A stretch of DNA of 64,000 nt from contig NZ_LMSA01000002.1 in assembly GCF_001427985.1 (NCBI RefSeq), positions 29,550 through 93,549 of the forward strand. Reading direction: 5' to 3'. Origin of the DNA: Knoellia sp. Soil729. GTDB lineage: Bacteria; Actinomycetota; Actinomycetes; Actinomycetales; Dermatophilaceae. The position numbers and the translations under genes are program-made. Position 1 is the first letter of the stretch. The number at the start of each line of letters is the position of its first letter. Below are positions 30,931-39,088 of this stretch, one piece after another. The notes under the pieces were generated by a model. It did not search any database, was not told the DNA's origin, and worked only from the letters and a program-made list of their open reading frames with translations.

Positions 30931-31002
30931 ACGTTTCTCACCCAATTCCCCCGAAATGCACAGACACGCCGGTGCACAACCCGGGAATTGGGTGAAAAAC
31001 GT
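30931..31002. terminator. Long inverted repeat between rip1 and ispG
   Basis: Arms of 20 bases (30931-30950 and 30983-31002) match at 19 positions around a 32-base centre. They start 11 bases after the rip1 stop. The arms hold runs of A/T (TTTCTCACCCAATT), unusual for this sequence. It probably attenuates or terminates rip1 transcripts, leaving ispG with its own promoter in 30879-30930. Confidence 0.65.
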
Positions 31003-31012
31003 ACGGAACTGG

Positions 31013-32377
31013 TCAGCCGCCGAGGTTGATGGGGTTGACCAGGTCCGCATAGATGAGCAACGCCGACATCACCAGCAGACCCAGCGACACGGCATACGCG
31101 ACCGGCAGTGCCTTGGCGACGTCGACGTGACCGGGGTCGGGCCTGCCGCGCAGGCGGGCCCAGCCCTTCTTGGTGCCCTCCCAGAGGGCGCCGGCGACGT
31201 GGCCGCCGTCGAGTGGGAGGAGCGGGATGAGGTTGAAGACGAAGAGCATGAAGTTCAGCGAGGCGATGAGCATGACCAGGAACCACACCTTGTCGCCCCA
31301 CGACTCCCCCACGAAGCTGTCGAGCTTGCCCGCGGAGACCTCGCCCGCGACCCGCCCGACACCGACGACGGACATGGGGCTCTCGACGTCACGCTCCTGG
31401 CCAGAGAAGGCGGCGTTCCAGACGCCCACCATCTTCTGCGGGATCCGGAAGGTCGCTCCTGCCGTGCGCCAGAGGTTGTCGCCGATGATCCCCGGCACCG
31501 CCGTGACGGGCTGGGTCTCGTAGTCGAGCACTGCTCCCGAGGACACACCGAGGTAGCCGGTCTCGATGACCTTCTGGGTCCCGTCCTCGGCGAGGATCGG
31601 CTGTCCCTGGTCGTCGTAGGCGGGCAGGGTGTTGAGGATGGGCGTGACCGTGAGGGTCTGCTCGGCACCGTCGCGCACGACGACGATCGAGGTGGGCTGG
31701 TCCACGCGAGGGCGCACCAGGCGGCCGACGTCGGCGGAGGACGTGACGGCCTCACCGTTGATGGAGCGGATCTCGTCACCGGGCAGGATGCCGGCGGCGT
31801 TCGCCGGGGTCGGGGGCGCGTCGGCGCAGCTCGGGTCGGTCTGCGCCTGCTCGACCGTCTTGACGCACTGCGCCACGCTGGCGACCCGCGCGCCGTCCTG
31901 CACCGCCAGCATGCCGTGGGCGGTGACGAGGATGGTGAGGAGCACGGTACCGATGACGAGGTTCATGAACGGGCCGCCGAGCATGACGACGACCTTGTGC
32001 AGCACGGGCAAGCGGTAGAAGACGCGCTTGTCGTCTCCGGGACGCAGCTCCTCGAGGGAGGCCTTGCGTGCCTCGTCGGCGAGCTGGCTGAAGCGTCCCG
32101 TCGACGAGACGCGGACCATGGCCGGGTCCTCGCCGGCCCGCGGAGGGAACATGCCGATCATCCGGATGTAGCCGCCCAGCGGGATGGCCTTGATGCCGTA
32201 CTCGGTCTCGCCACGCCGCCGCGACCACACCGTCGGCCCGAAGCCGACCATGTACTGGGTGACGCGCACGCCGAACCTCTTGGCCGGCACGAGGTGACCG
32301 ATCTCGTGCAGGGCGATGGACGCGGCCACGCCGAAGGCGAGGACGAGGACGCCCACCACGTATGCGAGAACGGTCAT
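31013..32377 (-). CDS. rip1: Site-2 intramembrane metalloprotease (Rip1/RseP, M50)
   Basis: Zinc protease in the membrane that cleaves anti-sigma factors and other membrane proteins. The 454-residue product has HEIGH at residues 24-28, one or two PDZ domains in the extracytoplasmic part ([19 protein letters not shown]), and the LDGGHVAG motif (about residue 390) with the third zinc ligand. ATG lies 3 bases after the dxr stop. The dxr-rip1-ispG order is that of mycobacteria. Confidence 0.95.
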   Translation of the reverse strand: MTVLAYVVGVLVLAFGVAASIALHEIGHLVPAKRFGVRVTQYMVGFGPTVWSRRRGETEYGIKAIPLGGYIRMIGMFPPRAGEDPAMVRVSSTGRFSQLADEARKASLEELRPGDDKRVFYRLPVLHKVVVMLGGPFMNLVIGTVLLTILVTAHGMLAVQDGARVASVAQCVKTVEQAQTDPSCADAPPTPANAAGILPGDEIRSINGEAVTSSADVGRLVRPRVDQPTSIVVVRDGAEQTLTVTPILNTLPAYDDQGQPILAEDGTQKVIETGYLGVSSGAVLDYETQPVTAVPGIIGDNLWRTAGATFRIPQKMVGVWNAAFSGQERDVESPMSVVGVGRVAGEVSAGKLDSFVGESWGDKVWFLVMLIASLNFMLFVFNLIPLLPLDGGHVAGALWEGTKKGWARLRGRPDPGHVDVAKALPVAYAVSLGLLVMSALLIYADLVNPINLGG

Positions 32378-32380
32378 GAG

Positions 32381-33640
32381 TCAGTGCACCTCGGTGTGTC
32401 GCGGTCTTGGCGTCTGGGGCTCGAAGGCTGACAGACCCAGCTCGGCAGCGGCCTGCCCCCGGGCCCATGCGTCAGCGCCGAGCACTCCCTCAACGGTTGA
32501 CGCGTCGAAATCACTCCCAGTATGCGCGTCGGCATGGACATCGACCACACGCTTCACGGAGTCGACGATGTCGACGAAGCCGATGCGGCCCTCATGGAAG
32601 GCGTCCACCGCGACCTCGTTGGCGGCGTTGTAGACGGCTGGGAACGTCCCACCGGCCTCCCCCACCTGCCGGGCCAGTCGCACCGCCGGGAACGCCTCGT
32701 CGTCCAGCGGCTCGAACTGCCAGGACTGCGCCCTGGTCCAGTCGCACGGCACGTCGACGTCGTCGAGGCGCTCGGGCCACGACAGTCCCAGGGCGATCGG
32801 CACGAGCATCCGCGGTGGTCCGAGCTGGGCGATCGTGGATCCGTCACGGAACTCGACCATCGAGTGGATCTGCTGCTGCGGGTGGACCACGACGTCGATG
32901 CGGTCGTAGGGGATGTCGAAGAGCAGGTGCGCCTCGATGACCTCGAGCCCCTTGTTGACCAGGGTCGCGGAGTTCGTCGTGATGACCCGCCCCATCGAGA
33001 AGTTGGGGTGCGCGAGCGCCTGCTCGGGGGTGACGTCCGCCAGCTCGGCGCGTGTGCGGCCACGGAACGGTCCGCCGCTGGCCGTGACGACCAGCCGGCG
33101 CACCTCCTCGGCGCGCCCGCCACGCAGTGACTGTGCGATGGCGCTGTGTTCGGAGTCGACCGGCACCAGCTGGTCCGGTCCGGCAGCGCGCTTGACCAGC
33201 TCGCCACCGATGATGAGTGACTCCTTGTTGGCGAGCGCGAGCGTGGAGCCGGCCGCGAGGGCAGCGAGGGTGGGACGCAGCCCGATGGAGCCGGTGATGC
33301 CGTTGAGGACGACATCGGCACCGACCCCTGCGGCCGTCTCGGCCGCTTCGTCCCCGACCACGATCTGCGGTGCGTATGCCGGCCCACGCAGGGCGTGGGA
33401 CCCGCGCCCCGGGCTCGCGGCATACGCCGCGATCGCGGAGCGCACGTCGTCGGCCGAGCCGGACGCCATGGCGACGAGGGGGACCTCGAAGTCGACCGCC
33501 TGGCGGGCGACGAGGTCGATGTTGCTGCCCGCGGAGAGGGCGACGACGATGAAGCGGTCACGGTTGCGGCCGATGACGTCGAGCGCCTGGGTGCCGATCG
33601 ACCCGGTGGAGCCGATGAGGGCAACGGTGCGTGCGGTCAT
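32381..33640 (-). CDS. dxr: 1-deoxy-D-xylulose-5-phosphate reductoisomerase
   Basis: NADPH enzyme that makes MEP, the committed step of the pathway continued by IspG. The 419-residue product has LIGSTGSIGTQALDVI (NADPH site), LANKESLIIGGEL, DSEHSAIAQ (metal and substrate site), SGGPFRG and MGRVITTNSATLVNKGLE. Compared with E. coli Dxr, about 15-18 residues are inserted near residues 72-90, encoded by a palindromic repeat (33372-33427). ATG overlaps the upstream thioesterase stop (ATGA). Confidence 0.95.
   Translation of the reverse strand: MTARTVALIGSTGSIGTQALDVIGRNRDRFIVVALSAGSNIDLVARQAVDFEVPLVAMASGSADDVRSAIAAYAASPGRGSHALRGPAYAPQIVVGDEAAETAAGVGADVVLNGITGSIGLRPTLAALAAGSTLALANKESLIIGGELVKRAAGPDQLVPVDSEHSAIAQSLRGGRAEEVRRLVVTASGGPFRGRTRAELADVTPEQALAHPNFSMGRVITTNSATLVNKGLEVIEAHLLFDIPYDRIDVVVHPQQQIHSMVEFRDGSTIAQLGPPRMLVPIALGLSWPERLDDVDVPCDWTRAQSWQFEPLDDEAFPAVRLARQVGEAGGTFPAVYNAANEVAVDAFHEGRIGFVDIVDSVKRVVDVHADAHTGSDFDASTVEGVLGADAWARGQAAAELGLSAFEPQTPRPRHTEVH
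33372..33427. repeat. In-frame palindromic repeat inside dxr (family 1)
   Basis: Outer arms GCGTATGCCG (33372-33381) and CGGCATACGC (33418-33427) are perfect inverted copies. An inner CCCACGC-GCGTGGG hairpin lies at 33383-33399. The first 38 bases recur at 62269-62306 upstream of rpsP with differences almost only in the 3-base inner loop. Both outer arms contain the over-represented octamer. It encodes a linker of about 18 residues in Dxr. Confidence 0.85.
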
Positions 33641-34158
33641 GCCTGCACCTCGGTCTCGCTCTGCTCGGGTGCCCGGGAGGCCTCGATGGCGGCGCGCATG
33701 GCGAGGCGGTGCTGGCGCCGGATCTCGGCCTCGCGGAAGCGCCGCCTCTCGTCGGGAGTCTGGAGGTCGAGCGCCGGGATGGACTTGGGCTTGCCGTCGG
33801 CGTCCACCGCGACGAAGACCAGGTAGGCACTGGAGACGTGGACGCGCTCGGTGATGGAGTCCCAGCGGTCAGCCTCGACGCGTACGCCGATCTCCATCGA
33901 GGAGCGGCCGGCCCAGTTGAGCTGTGCACTCGTGTGGAGGATGTCGCCGACGCGCACGGGCGTGAGGAAGCTCATCTCGTCCATCGCTGCGGTCACGGCC
34001 GGGCCTCCCGCATAGCGGTTGGCGACCACCCCCGCGACGTTGTCGACCGCCTTCATGAGCGTGCCCCCGTGGACGTTGCCGAGGAGGTTGACCTCGGTGG
34101 CGCCCATGATCGCGGAGAGGGTCACTACGGTCTCGCTGGGTGTCGTCACACCGCCCAT
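33637..34158 (-). CDS. Hotdog-fold acyl-CoA thioesterase (YciA/BACH type)
   Basis: A 173-residue acyl-CoA hydrolase. The hotdog core has LLGNVHGGTLMKAVDNVAG, with the typical N/D-x-x-x-GG arrangement, and MDEMSFLTPVRVGDILHTSAQLNW. The C-terminal basic helix (ERRRFREAEIRRQHR) is common in this group. ATG 34156-34158 gives the longest product. It overlaps dxr by ATGA. It may release acyl groups from CoA esters; chain length is unknown. Confidence 0.87.
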   Translation of the reverse strand: MGGVTTPSETVVTLSAIMGATEVNLLGNVHGGTLMKAVDNVAGVVANRYAGGPAVTAAMDEMSFLTPVRVGDILHTSAQLNWAGRSSMEIGVRVEADRWDSITERVHVSSAYLVFVAVDADGKPKSIPALDLQTPDERRRFREAEIRRQHRLAMRAAIEASRAPEQSETEVQA

Positions 34159-34225
34159 CCTGCCAGCGTCGGTGCAGTGCTCCGGGTGCCCGGGTCCGCC
34201 CCGACGCTGGCTGCCAGGCGCGACG

Positions 34226-34573
34226 TCAGCGGTCGATCAGGGTGACGTGGACGCGCGGGAACTCCTCGTCGATCTCACGCAGGATGCCCTCGATGCCGCT
34301 CGCGGCCCGTGGGTCCTCGCGGCGCAGGTCGGCGACACCGTCCCAGACGATCTCCCACTCCCCCTCGCTCTCCCGGGCGAGCGTGTCGAGGCAGTCGGCG
34401 AGGGCGTCGAGGTTCATGCCGAACCACTCGGGGAAGTTCAGCTCCTGCGAGAACGCCTCGAGGGTCGCCTGCTTCGTCGCGCGGCCCCGGACCACCTGCA
34501 CCTGGCGGCCCTCCTCGACAGCGTCGGCGAGGAGCCCGGCGAGGTCGACCTTGTCACCAATAACCCGCATCAC
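34226..34573 (-). CDS. Barstar family ribonuclease inhibitor
   Basis: A 115-residue acidic barstar-like protein. It has the family core ATLEAFSQELNFPEWFGMNLDAL (about residues 36-58), where barstar uses an acidic helix to plug the barnase active site. GTG 34571-34573 overlaps the stop of the ribonuclease gene (GTGA), so inhibitor and enzyme are made together. The cytoplasmic inhibitor would protect the cell before export of the RNase. Confidence 0.9.
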   Translation of the reverse strand: MMRVIGDKVDLAGLLADAVEEGRQVQVVRGRATKQATLEAFSQELNFPEWFGMNLDALADCLDTLARESEGEWEIVWDGVADLRREDPRAASGIEGILREIDEEFPRVHVTLIDR

Positions 34574-35070
34574 GTGCCCTCCTGGATCTGGCGGAAGCTG
34601 TCGTAGTGGTCGTCCGTGTAGTAGCGGTCACCCTCGCGGCCCCCGATGATGCGGCGAGCGCCCCGGTCGTTCGATCCCGGTGTCTCGACGGTGTACTCGC
34701 GGTAGTAGCCCTTCTTCTGCGGCGGCAGGGTGCCCTCCCTGTTCTGGAAGGTCTTGTCGTCCTGGTCGTACCTGTAGGGCCCGCCTGCCCGGATCAGCTG
34801 CAGCACGGCGCGGGCCTCCTTGGGCAGCTTCGACTCGGCCACGGTGTCCAGTCCCGAGTCGGGCGTGTTCGCAACCGAACCACTCGGGTATGCCGTCCGG
34901 TCCTGTCCCGCGGTCGCCGTCGCCCGGGTGCCGGGGTTCGCTGCCGAACCCGTCGAGCTGTCGCGGGTCGCCAGCCACCACGCACCAGCGACGAGCGCGA
35001 TGACCAGCAATGGGGCGAGCCAGGTGAGGGAGGAGCGTGCTCCGGTGACGGGTCTGGACACGTGCGCCAT
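34570..35070 (-). CDS. Secreted or membrane-anchored guanyl-specific ribonuclease (barnase/N1 family)
   Basis: A 166-residue protein with one N-terminal membrane segment (about 14-33) and a Thr/Ala/Gly linker. The C-terminal ribonuclease domain (about 75-166) is of the barnase/RNase N1 type. It shows LPKEARAVLQLIRAGGPYRYDQDDKTFQNREG, YYREYTVETPGSNDRGARRI with the catalytic Glu, and a terminal DDHYDSFRQI with His. It is coupled to the barstar gene downstream. Nutrient scavenging or competition are both possible roles. Confidence 0.9.
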   Translation of the reverse strand: MAHVSRPVTGARSSLTWLAPLLVIALVAGAWWLATRDSSTGSAANPGTRATATAGQDRTAYPSGSVANTPDSGLDTVAESKLPKEARAVLQLIRAGGPYRYDQDDKTFQNREGTLPPQKKGYYREYTVETPGSNDRGARRIIGGREGDRYYTDDHYDSFRQIQEGT

Positions 35071-35084
35071 TGTGCCCGTGCCCG

Positions 35085-36548
35085 TCAGGGGTTGAGCGAG
35101 ATGTAGGCCGTCTCGAGGTACTCGTGGATGCCCTCGAAGCCACCCTCCCGGCCGAAGCCCGACTGCTTGACGCCACCGAAGGGTGCCGCGGCGTTGGAGA
35201 CGATGCCGGTGTTGATGCCGACCATCCCGAACTCGAGCCCCTCGCTGAGGCGCAGTACCCGGGCGTGGTCGCGCGTGTAGGCGTAGGCGACGAGGCCGTA
35301 CTCGGTGGAGTTCGCGACCCGGATCGCCTCGGCCTCGTCGCCGAACGTCGTGATGGGTGCGACCGGGCCGAAGATCTCCTGGGTGAGCACGCGGGCCCGC
35401 GCCGGGACGTCGACCAGCACCGTCGGGGCGTAGAAGTGTCCTCGACCGGCAACCTTCTCGCCACCGGTGAGGACCTGCGCGCCCTGCTCGACAGCCTCAC
35501 GCACCAGCTCGTGGACGCCGTCTCGCGCCTTGTCGGTGATGAGCGGACCGACCTCGACGCCCTTCTTGGTGCCCTTGCCGAGGGTGAGCGCACCCATGCG
35601 CCGGGCCAGGGCCTGGCCGAACTCGTCGGCCACGGACTCATGGACCAGGAACCGGTTCGCCGAGGTGCACGCCTCGCCGATGTTGCGCATCTTGGCGAGC
35701 ATCGCCCCTTCCACCGCGGCGTCGACGTCGGCGTCGGCGAAGACGAGGAACGGGGCATTGCCACCGAGCTCCATCGACACACGCAGCAGATGCTCGGCCG
35801 ACTGCTCGACGAGCTTGCGGCCCACGGCGGTCGACCCGGTGAAGGTCAGCTTGCGCAGGCGGGGGTCGCGGATGATCGGCTCGGACACGGTCGCCGTGTC
35901 GGTCGTCGTGACCACGTTGAGCACCCCTGCGGGCAGGCCGGCCTCCTCGAGGACGGCGGCGAGGGCGAGCATCGACAGGGGCGTCTCGTGCGCCGGCTTG
36001 ACCACCATGGTGCAGCCCGCCGCCACGGCCGGCCCGATCTTGCGCGTCCCCATGGCGAGGGGGAAGTTCCACGGGGTGATCATGAACGTCGGACCCACCG
36101 GCCGCTGCAGCGTCAGGAGACGTGACCCGCCGGCGGGATTGACGGCATACCGGCCGTGGATGCGCACGGCCTCCTCGCTGAACCAGCGGAAGAACTCCGC
36201 GGCATAGGCGACCTCTCCGCGCGACTCGGCGAGCGGCTTGCCCATCTCGAGCGTCATGAGGAGGGCGAACTCCTCCGTGCGCTCCGTGATGAGCTCGAAG
36301 GCCCGCCGCAGGATCTCACCGCGCTCGCGCGGCGGAGTCGCGGCCCAGTCCGCCTGTGCCGCAACCGCTGCGTCCAGGGCGGCCGTCCCGTCGGGGATGG
36401 TCCCGTTGGCCACATGGGCGAGGACCGACCCCGTCGCCGGGTCCTCGACGGGGAACGTCGTCGAGCTGCTGGAGTCGACCCACCTCCCGCCGATGAACAG
36501 CTGGGTGGGCACCGAGGAGAGCACGGACTTCTGGGTCGCTGGAGCCAT
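35085..36548 (-). CDS. gabD: NAD(P)-dependent succinate-semialdehyde dehydrogenase-type aldehyde dehydrogenase
   Basis: A 487-residue aldehyde dehydrogenase. It has the NAD(P) site FTGSTAVGRKLVEQ, the catalytic Glu of VSMELGGNAPF and the nucleophile Cys of NIGEACTSANRFLV, where the canonical GQxC is GEAC as in the GabD group. ATG at 36546-36548 was chosen over a longer frame because it precedes the usual N-terminus (TQLFIGGRWVDS). No GABA transaminase is nearby, so succinate semialdehyde as substrate is the family-based guess. Confidence 0.88.
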   Translation of the reverse strand: MAPATQKSVLSSVPTQLFIGGRWVDSSSSTTFPVEDPATGSVLAHVANGTIPDGTAALDAAVAAQADWAATPPRERGEILRRAFELITERTEEFALLMTLEMGKPLAESRGEVAYAAEFFRWFSEEAVRIHGRYAVNPAGGSRLLTLQRPVGPTFMITPWNFPLAMGTRKIGPAVAAGCTMVVKPAHETPLSMLALAAVLEEAGLPAGVLNVVTTTDTATVSEPIIRDPRLRKLTFTGSTAVGRKLVEQSAEHLLRVSMELGGNAPFLVFADADVDAAVEGAMLAKMRNIGEACTSANRFLVHESVADEFGQALARRMGALTLGKGTKKGVEVGPLITDKARDGVHELVREAVEQGAQVLTGGEKVAGRGHFYAPTVLVDVPARARVLTQEIFGPVAPITTFGDEAEAIRVANSTEYGLVAYAYTRDHARVLRLSEGLEFGMVGINTGIVSNAAAPFGGVKQSGFGREGGFEGIHEYLETAYISLNP

Positions 36549-36599
36549 GACTCGACCATAGCCACCCCGTGCCCCCGTCGGCCTTGGCAGGATGGCGAC

Positions 36600-37706
36600 G
36601 TGAACGAGATCGAGAACCTGCGCGACCTCGGGGCAGCCCTGAGCAGCGGTGACTCGCTCGCCGGGTTGAGGCTGCAGGACCTCGACCTCACCCGCCACGA
36701 GGACCGGCTCCTCGCCCGCACCGACCTCGAGGGCCTCGTCGTCCTCGGCGGGCGGCTCTCCCCCGAGCTCGACGAGCACCTGCGCCTCCACGGTGCCCTC
36801 GTCTTCCCCACCGACCCTCACGCACCGGTCAACCCCTACCGGGCCAGCCTCTACCAGCCGCACGAGCTGTATGCCGGTCTGGCCACGTACGGCTACGACC
36901 ACACTCCCGACGCCCGCGCCTACACGTGGGCACGCGAGGCCGTCGCGCACCGCGACGTGTTCGTCACGCTGCTGCGCGCGATCCACGACGACTCGGTGAA
37001 CGACGCCCTCACCGAGTTCGTCGGCGCCTCACCGGTCGTGGGTGTCATGGGCGGCCACGCCCTGACGCGCGACAGCGAGGAGTATGCCGGAGCAGCCCGT
37101 CTCGGGCACCGGCTCGCCGAGGCAGGACTGGTCGTCGCCACCGGTGGTGGCCCAGGGGCGATGGAGGCCGCGAACCTCGGCGCACTGTGCCCGTCGGAGC
37201 AGGCGGTGACCGAGGCACTGGGGCGACTGGCCGGCATACCGTCGTTCCACCCCTCCGTCGGCGAGTGGGCCGGCTCGGCCCTGGCGGTCTATGACGACTT
37301 GATCCGGGTTCCGTTGCCGGACAGCCGGGTCCGGTCGATCGGTCTCCCGACGTGGTTCTACGGTCATGAGCCGCCCAACGTGTTCTGCAACGGCATCGCG
37401 AAGTACTTCAGCAACGCGCTGCGCGAGGACGGGCTCCTCGCCCGGTCGACCGCGGGCCTCATCGTCCTGCACGGCGCCGCCGGCACGGTGCAGGAGATCT
37501 TCCAGTCGATCACTCCCCTGTACTACGCGGAGGTGGAGTTCCCGCTCGCGCCGCTCGTGCTTGTCGGAACGGATCACTGGACCCGTGAGGTGCCGGTGTG
37601 GCCGGCCGTCGAGGCCCTCGGGCGTGACCGGGGTCTGGCCAACGCGGTGCACCTCGTCGACACGGTCGAGGAGGCTGCCGAGCTCGTGATCAGCTCGCGC
37701 GGGTGA
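36600..37706 (+). CDS. LOG-family nucleotide 5'-monophosphate nucleosidase-like protein
   Basis: A 368-residue protein with a Rossmann-like LOG domain. VVGVMGGHALTRDSEEY and VATGGGPGAMEAANLGA provide the GGGxGxME phosphoribohydrolase motif (about residues 180-190). LIVLHGAAGTVQEIFQ resembles the PGGxGTxxE motif with PG changed to HG. LOG proteins cleave the N-glycosidic bond of nucleoside monophosphates. The long N- and C-terminal parts place it near PpnN rather than short plant-type LOG. GTG at 36600-36602. It overlaps the converging monooxygenase gene by 17 bases. Confidence 0.8.
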   Translation: MNEIENLRDLGAALSSGDSLAGLRLQDLDLTRHEDRLLARTDLEGLVVLGGRLSPELDEHLRLHGALVFPTDPHAPVNPYRASLYQPHELYAGLATYGYDHTPDARAYTWAREAVAHRDVFVTLLRAIHDDSVNDALTEFVGASPVVGVMGGHALTRDSEEYAGAARLGHRLAEAGLVVATGGGPGAMEAANLGALCPSEQAVTEALGRLAGIPSFHPSVGEWAGSALAVYDDLIRVPLPDSRVRSIGLPTWFYGHEPPNVFCNGIAKYFSNALREDGLLARSTAGLIVLHGAAGTVQEIFQSITPLYYAEVEFPLAPLVLVGTDHWTREVPVWPAVEALGRDRGLANAVHLVDTVEEAAELVISSRG

Positions 37707-38880
37707 ACAGCACGATGCCCAGGCACATCTCGTCGGTCGTGCCCTCGCCCCAGGCGACGTAGCGCTCGGGGATGCCCTTGTAGGCCGGCAGGACGTCACG
37801 CAAGGCCTGGTCGTGCGTGCAGGTCACCGTGACCTTGTCACCCTTCTGGACCGCCACGGGCTTCTTGAGCGGCACCGCGCCCTGGTCGTCGAAGTTCCAG
37901 ACGGGGATGTCGAGGACACGCTTGGCCTGGGGCGTGCCCTTGTTGACGTCGACGGTGATGGACTTGCCGAGCAGGTGCATGTGACCGGCGACGGCGCGGA
38001 TCAGTCCGGGCTCCCTCACGGGACGCGTGCACGACTGCGTCGGTCCCGGCTCGAGCCCACCGCAGAGCAGGTGCAGGAGGTCGGCTGTCGCGACCTGCTC
38101 CCCGAAGCGCTGGCGGATGTCGGCCACCGCCGGCGTGCGCGCGCACAGCTCACCGGGAGTGCCCTTGCGGCAGGGAAGCTCGACCGGGGCCGGGAGCAGC
38201 ATCGTCTCGAGCGGAGTCTTCTTGCCAGCACTCGCGGGGCTGAGCCGCAGGCGGGCCGAGCTCTGGTCAGCGCCACCGCCGGCCAAGAGGTTGTAGTGGA
38301 CCTGCATCACGACCTGCGACCCCTTGGGCAGCGGGATGCCGATGTCGTCGCCCAGCACACGCTCGCCCCCGCCCGGCGCCCACGCCGAGACCCACTCGTC
38401 GTTGTTGAGCTGTGCGCCCGGCCCCGCGTTGATGCCGCTGCCCCCGAAGCAGGTCCAGCCCTCACCGGGCTCAGCCGCATCCTTGGCCTGAGCCGCACCG
38501 ACGTTGGCCGGGTCGACCTTGTAGAGGATGACGTGGTGGACGACCGCGGGGTTCTGGGGCTGGAACTGGACGCCGCTGACGATCATGTCCTGCGCGAACT
38601 TCGGGTCGACGAGGAAGCAGCGGTAGTCGTCGGTCCCCGAGCCGAAGGGCGCCTTGGGCGTGTACTTCGCCGGCATCGTGAGCTCCTGGAAGCGCTCGCC
38701 GGCACGCAGCGGCTCGTCGGCAGGGGCGGGCTTGCTCTTGCCTGCAGTGGCCGAGGGCGACGCGGCGTGGCCTGAGGCACCGTGCGAGTCCCCGCCGCGG
38801 AGGTTGTCGGGCAGCGTCCCGCCGCAGGCGGAGAGGCTGAGGGCGGCCACGAGGCCGACCACGGTGAGACGCAGGCGCAT
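37690..38880 (-). CDS. Lipoprotein with copper type II monooxygenase-like (PHM/DBH) domains
   Basis: A 396-residue secreted lipoprotein with lipobox LSAC (Cys at about residue 19) and a Ser/Ala/Pro linker. The first domain has VVHHVILYKV (HH pair of the CuA/CuH site) and a conserved Cys pair. The second has VMQVHYNLL and GHMHLLGKSI, the His ligands of the CuM/CuB site, followed by VWNFDDQG. This is the two-domain layout of peptidylglycine alpha-hydroxylating and dopamine beta monooxygenases. Substrate unknown. ATG 38878-38880 begins RLRLTVVGLVAALSLSAC. Confidence 0.82.
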   Translation of the reverse strand: MRLRLTVVGLVAALSLSACGGTLPDNLRGGDSHGASGHAASPSATAGKSKPAPADEPLRAGERFQELTMPAKYTPKAPFGSGTDDYRCFLVDPKFAQDMIVSGVQFQPQNPAVVHHVILYKVDPANVGAAQAKDAAEPGEGWTCFGGSGINAGPGAQLNNDEWVSAWAPGGGERVLGDDIGIPLPKGSQVVMQVHYNLLAGGGADQSSARLRLSPASAGKKTPLETMLLPAPVELPCRKGTPGELCARTPAVADIRQRFGEQVATADLLHLLCGGLEPGPTQSCTRPVREPGLIRAVAGHMHLLGKSITVDVNKGTPQAKRVLDIPVWNFDDQGAVPLKKPVAVQKGDKVTVTCTHDQALRDVLPAYKGIPERYVAWGEGTTDEMCLGIVLFTRAS

Positions 38881-38951
38881 GAGGTCAGGGTAGTCGCTGG
38901 CGGCTGGGTGGCTCGGGCGTCCGGGACGAGCTGGGCAGGTGGGCTGCTCCC

Positions 38952-38963
38952 GACCTGCAGGTC
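38952..38963. promoter_or_regulatory. Perfect palindrome upstream of the copper monooxygenase gene
   Basis: GACCTGCAGGTC is a 12-base perfect palindrome, 71 bases before the lipoprotein start. The 208-base gap 38881-39088 otherwise holds only a CGGCATAC octamer at 39057-39064 behind rlmN and a short open frame without coding character. The palindrome could be an operator; chance is possible. Confidence 0.35.
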
Positions 38964-39088
38964 CCGCCCATGCCTGTCGTTCCCGTCGAGCCATGCCCCC
39001 ATGACGCCCTGGAGGAGCGAGAACGCCATGGTGCGTCGCCAACGGAGGCGGGCGGACGGCATACGCCCGGGGTGTCGGGTGCGGGAGG

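Noticed and set aside
38881-39042. Short open frames between the copper monooxygenase and rlmN genes
   Set aside because: No ribosome-binding site, unusual composition, and no similarity recognised; treated as promoter region.
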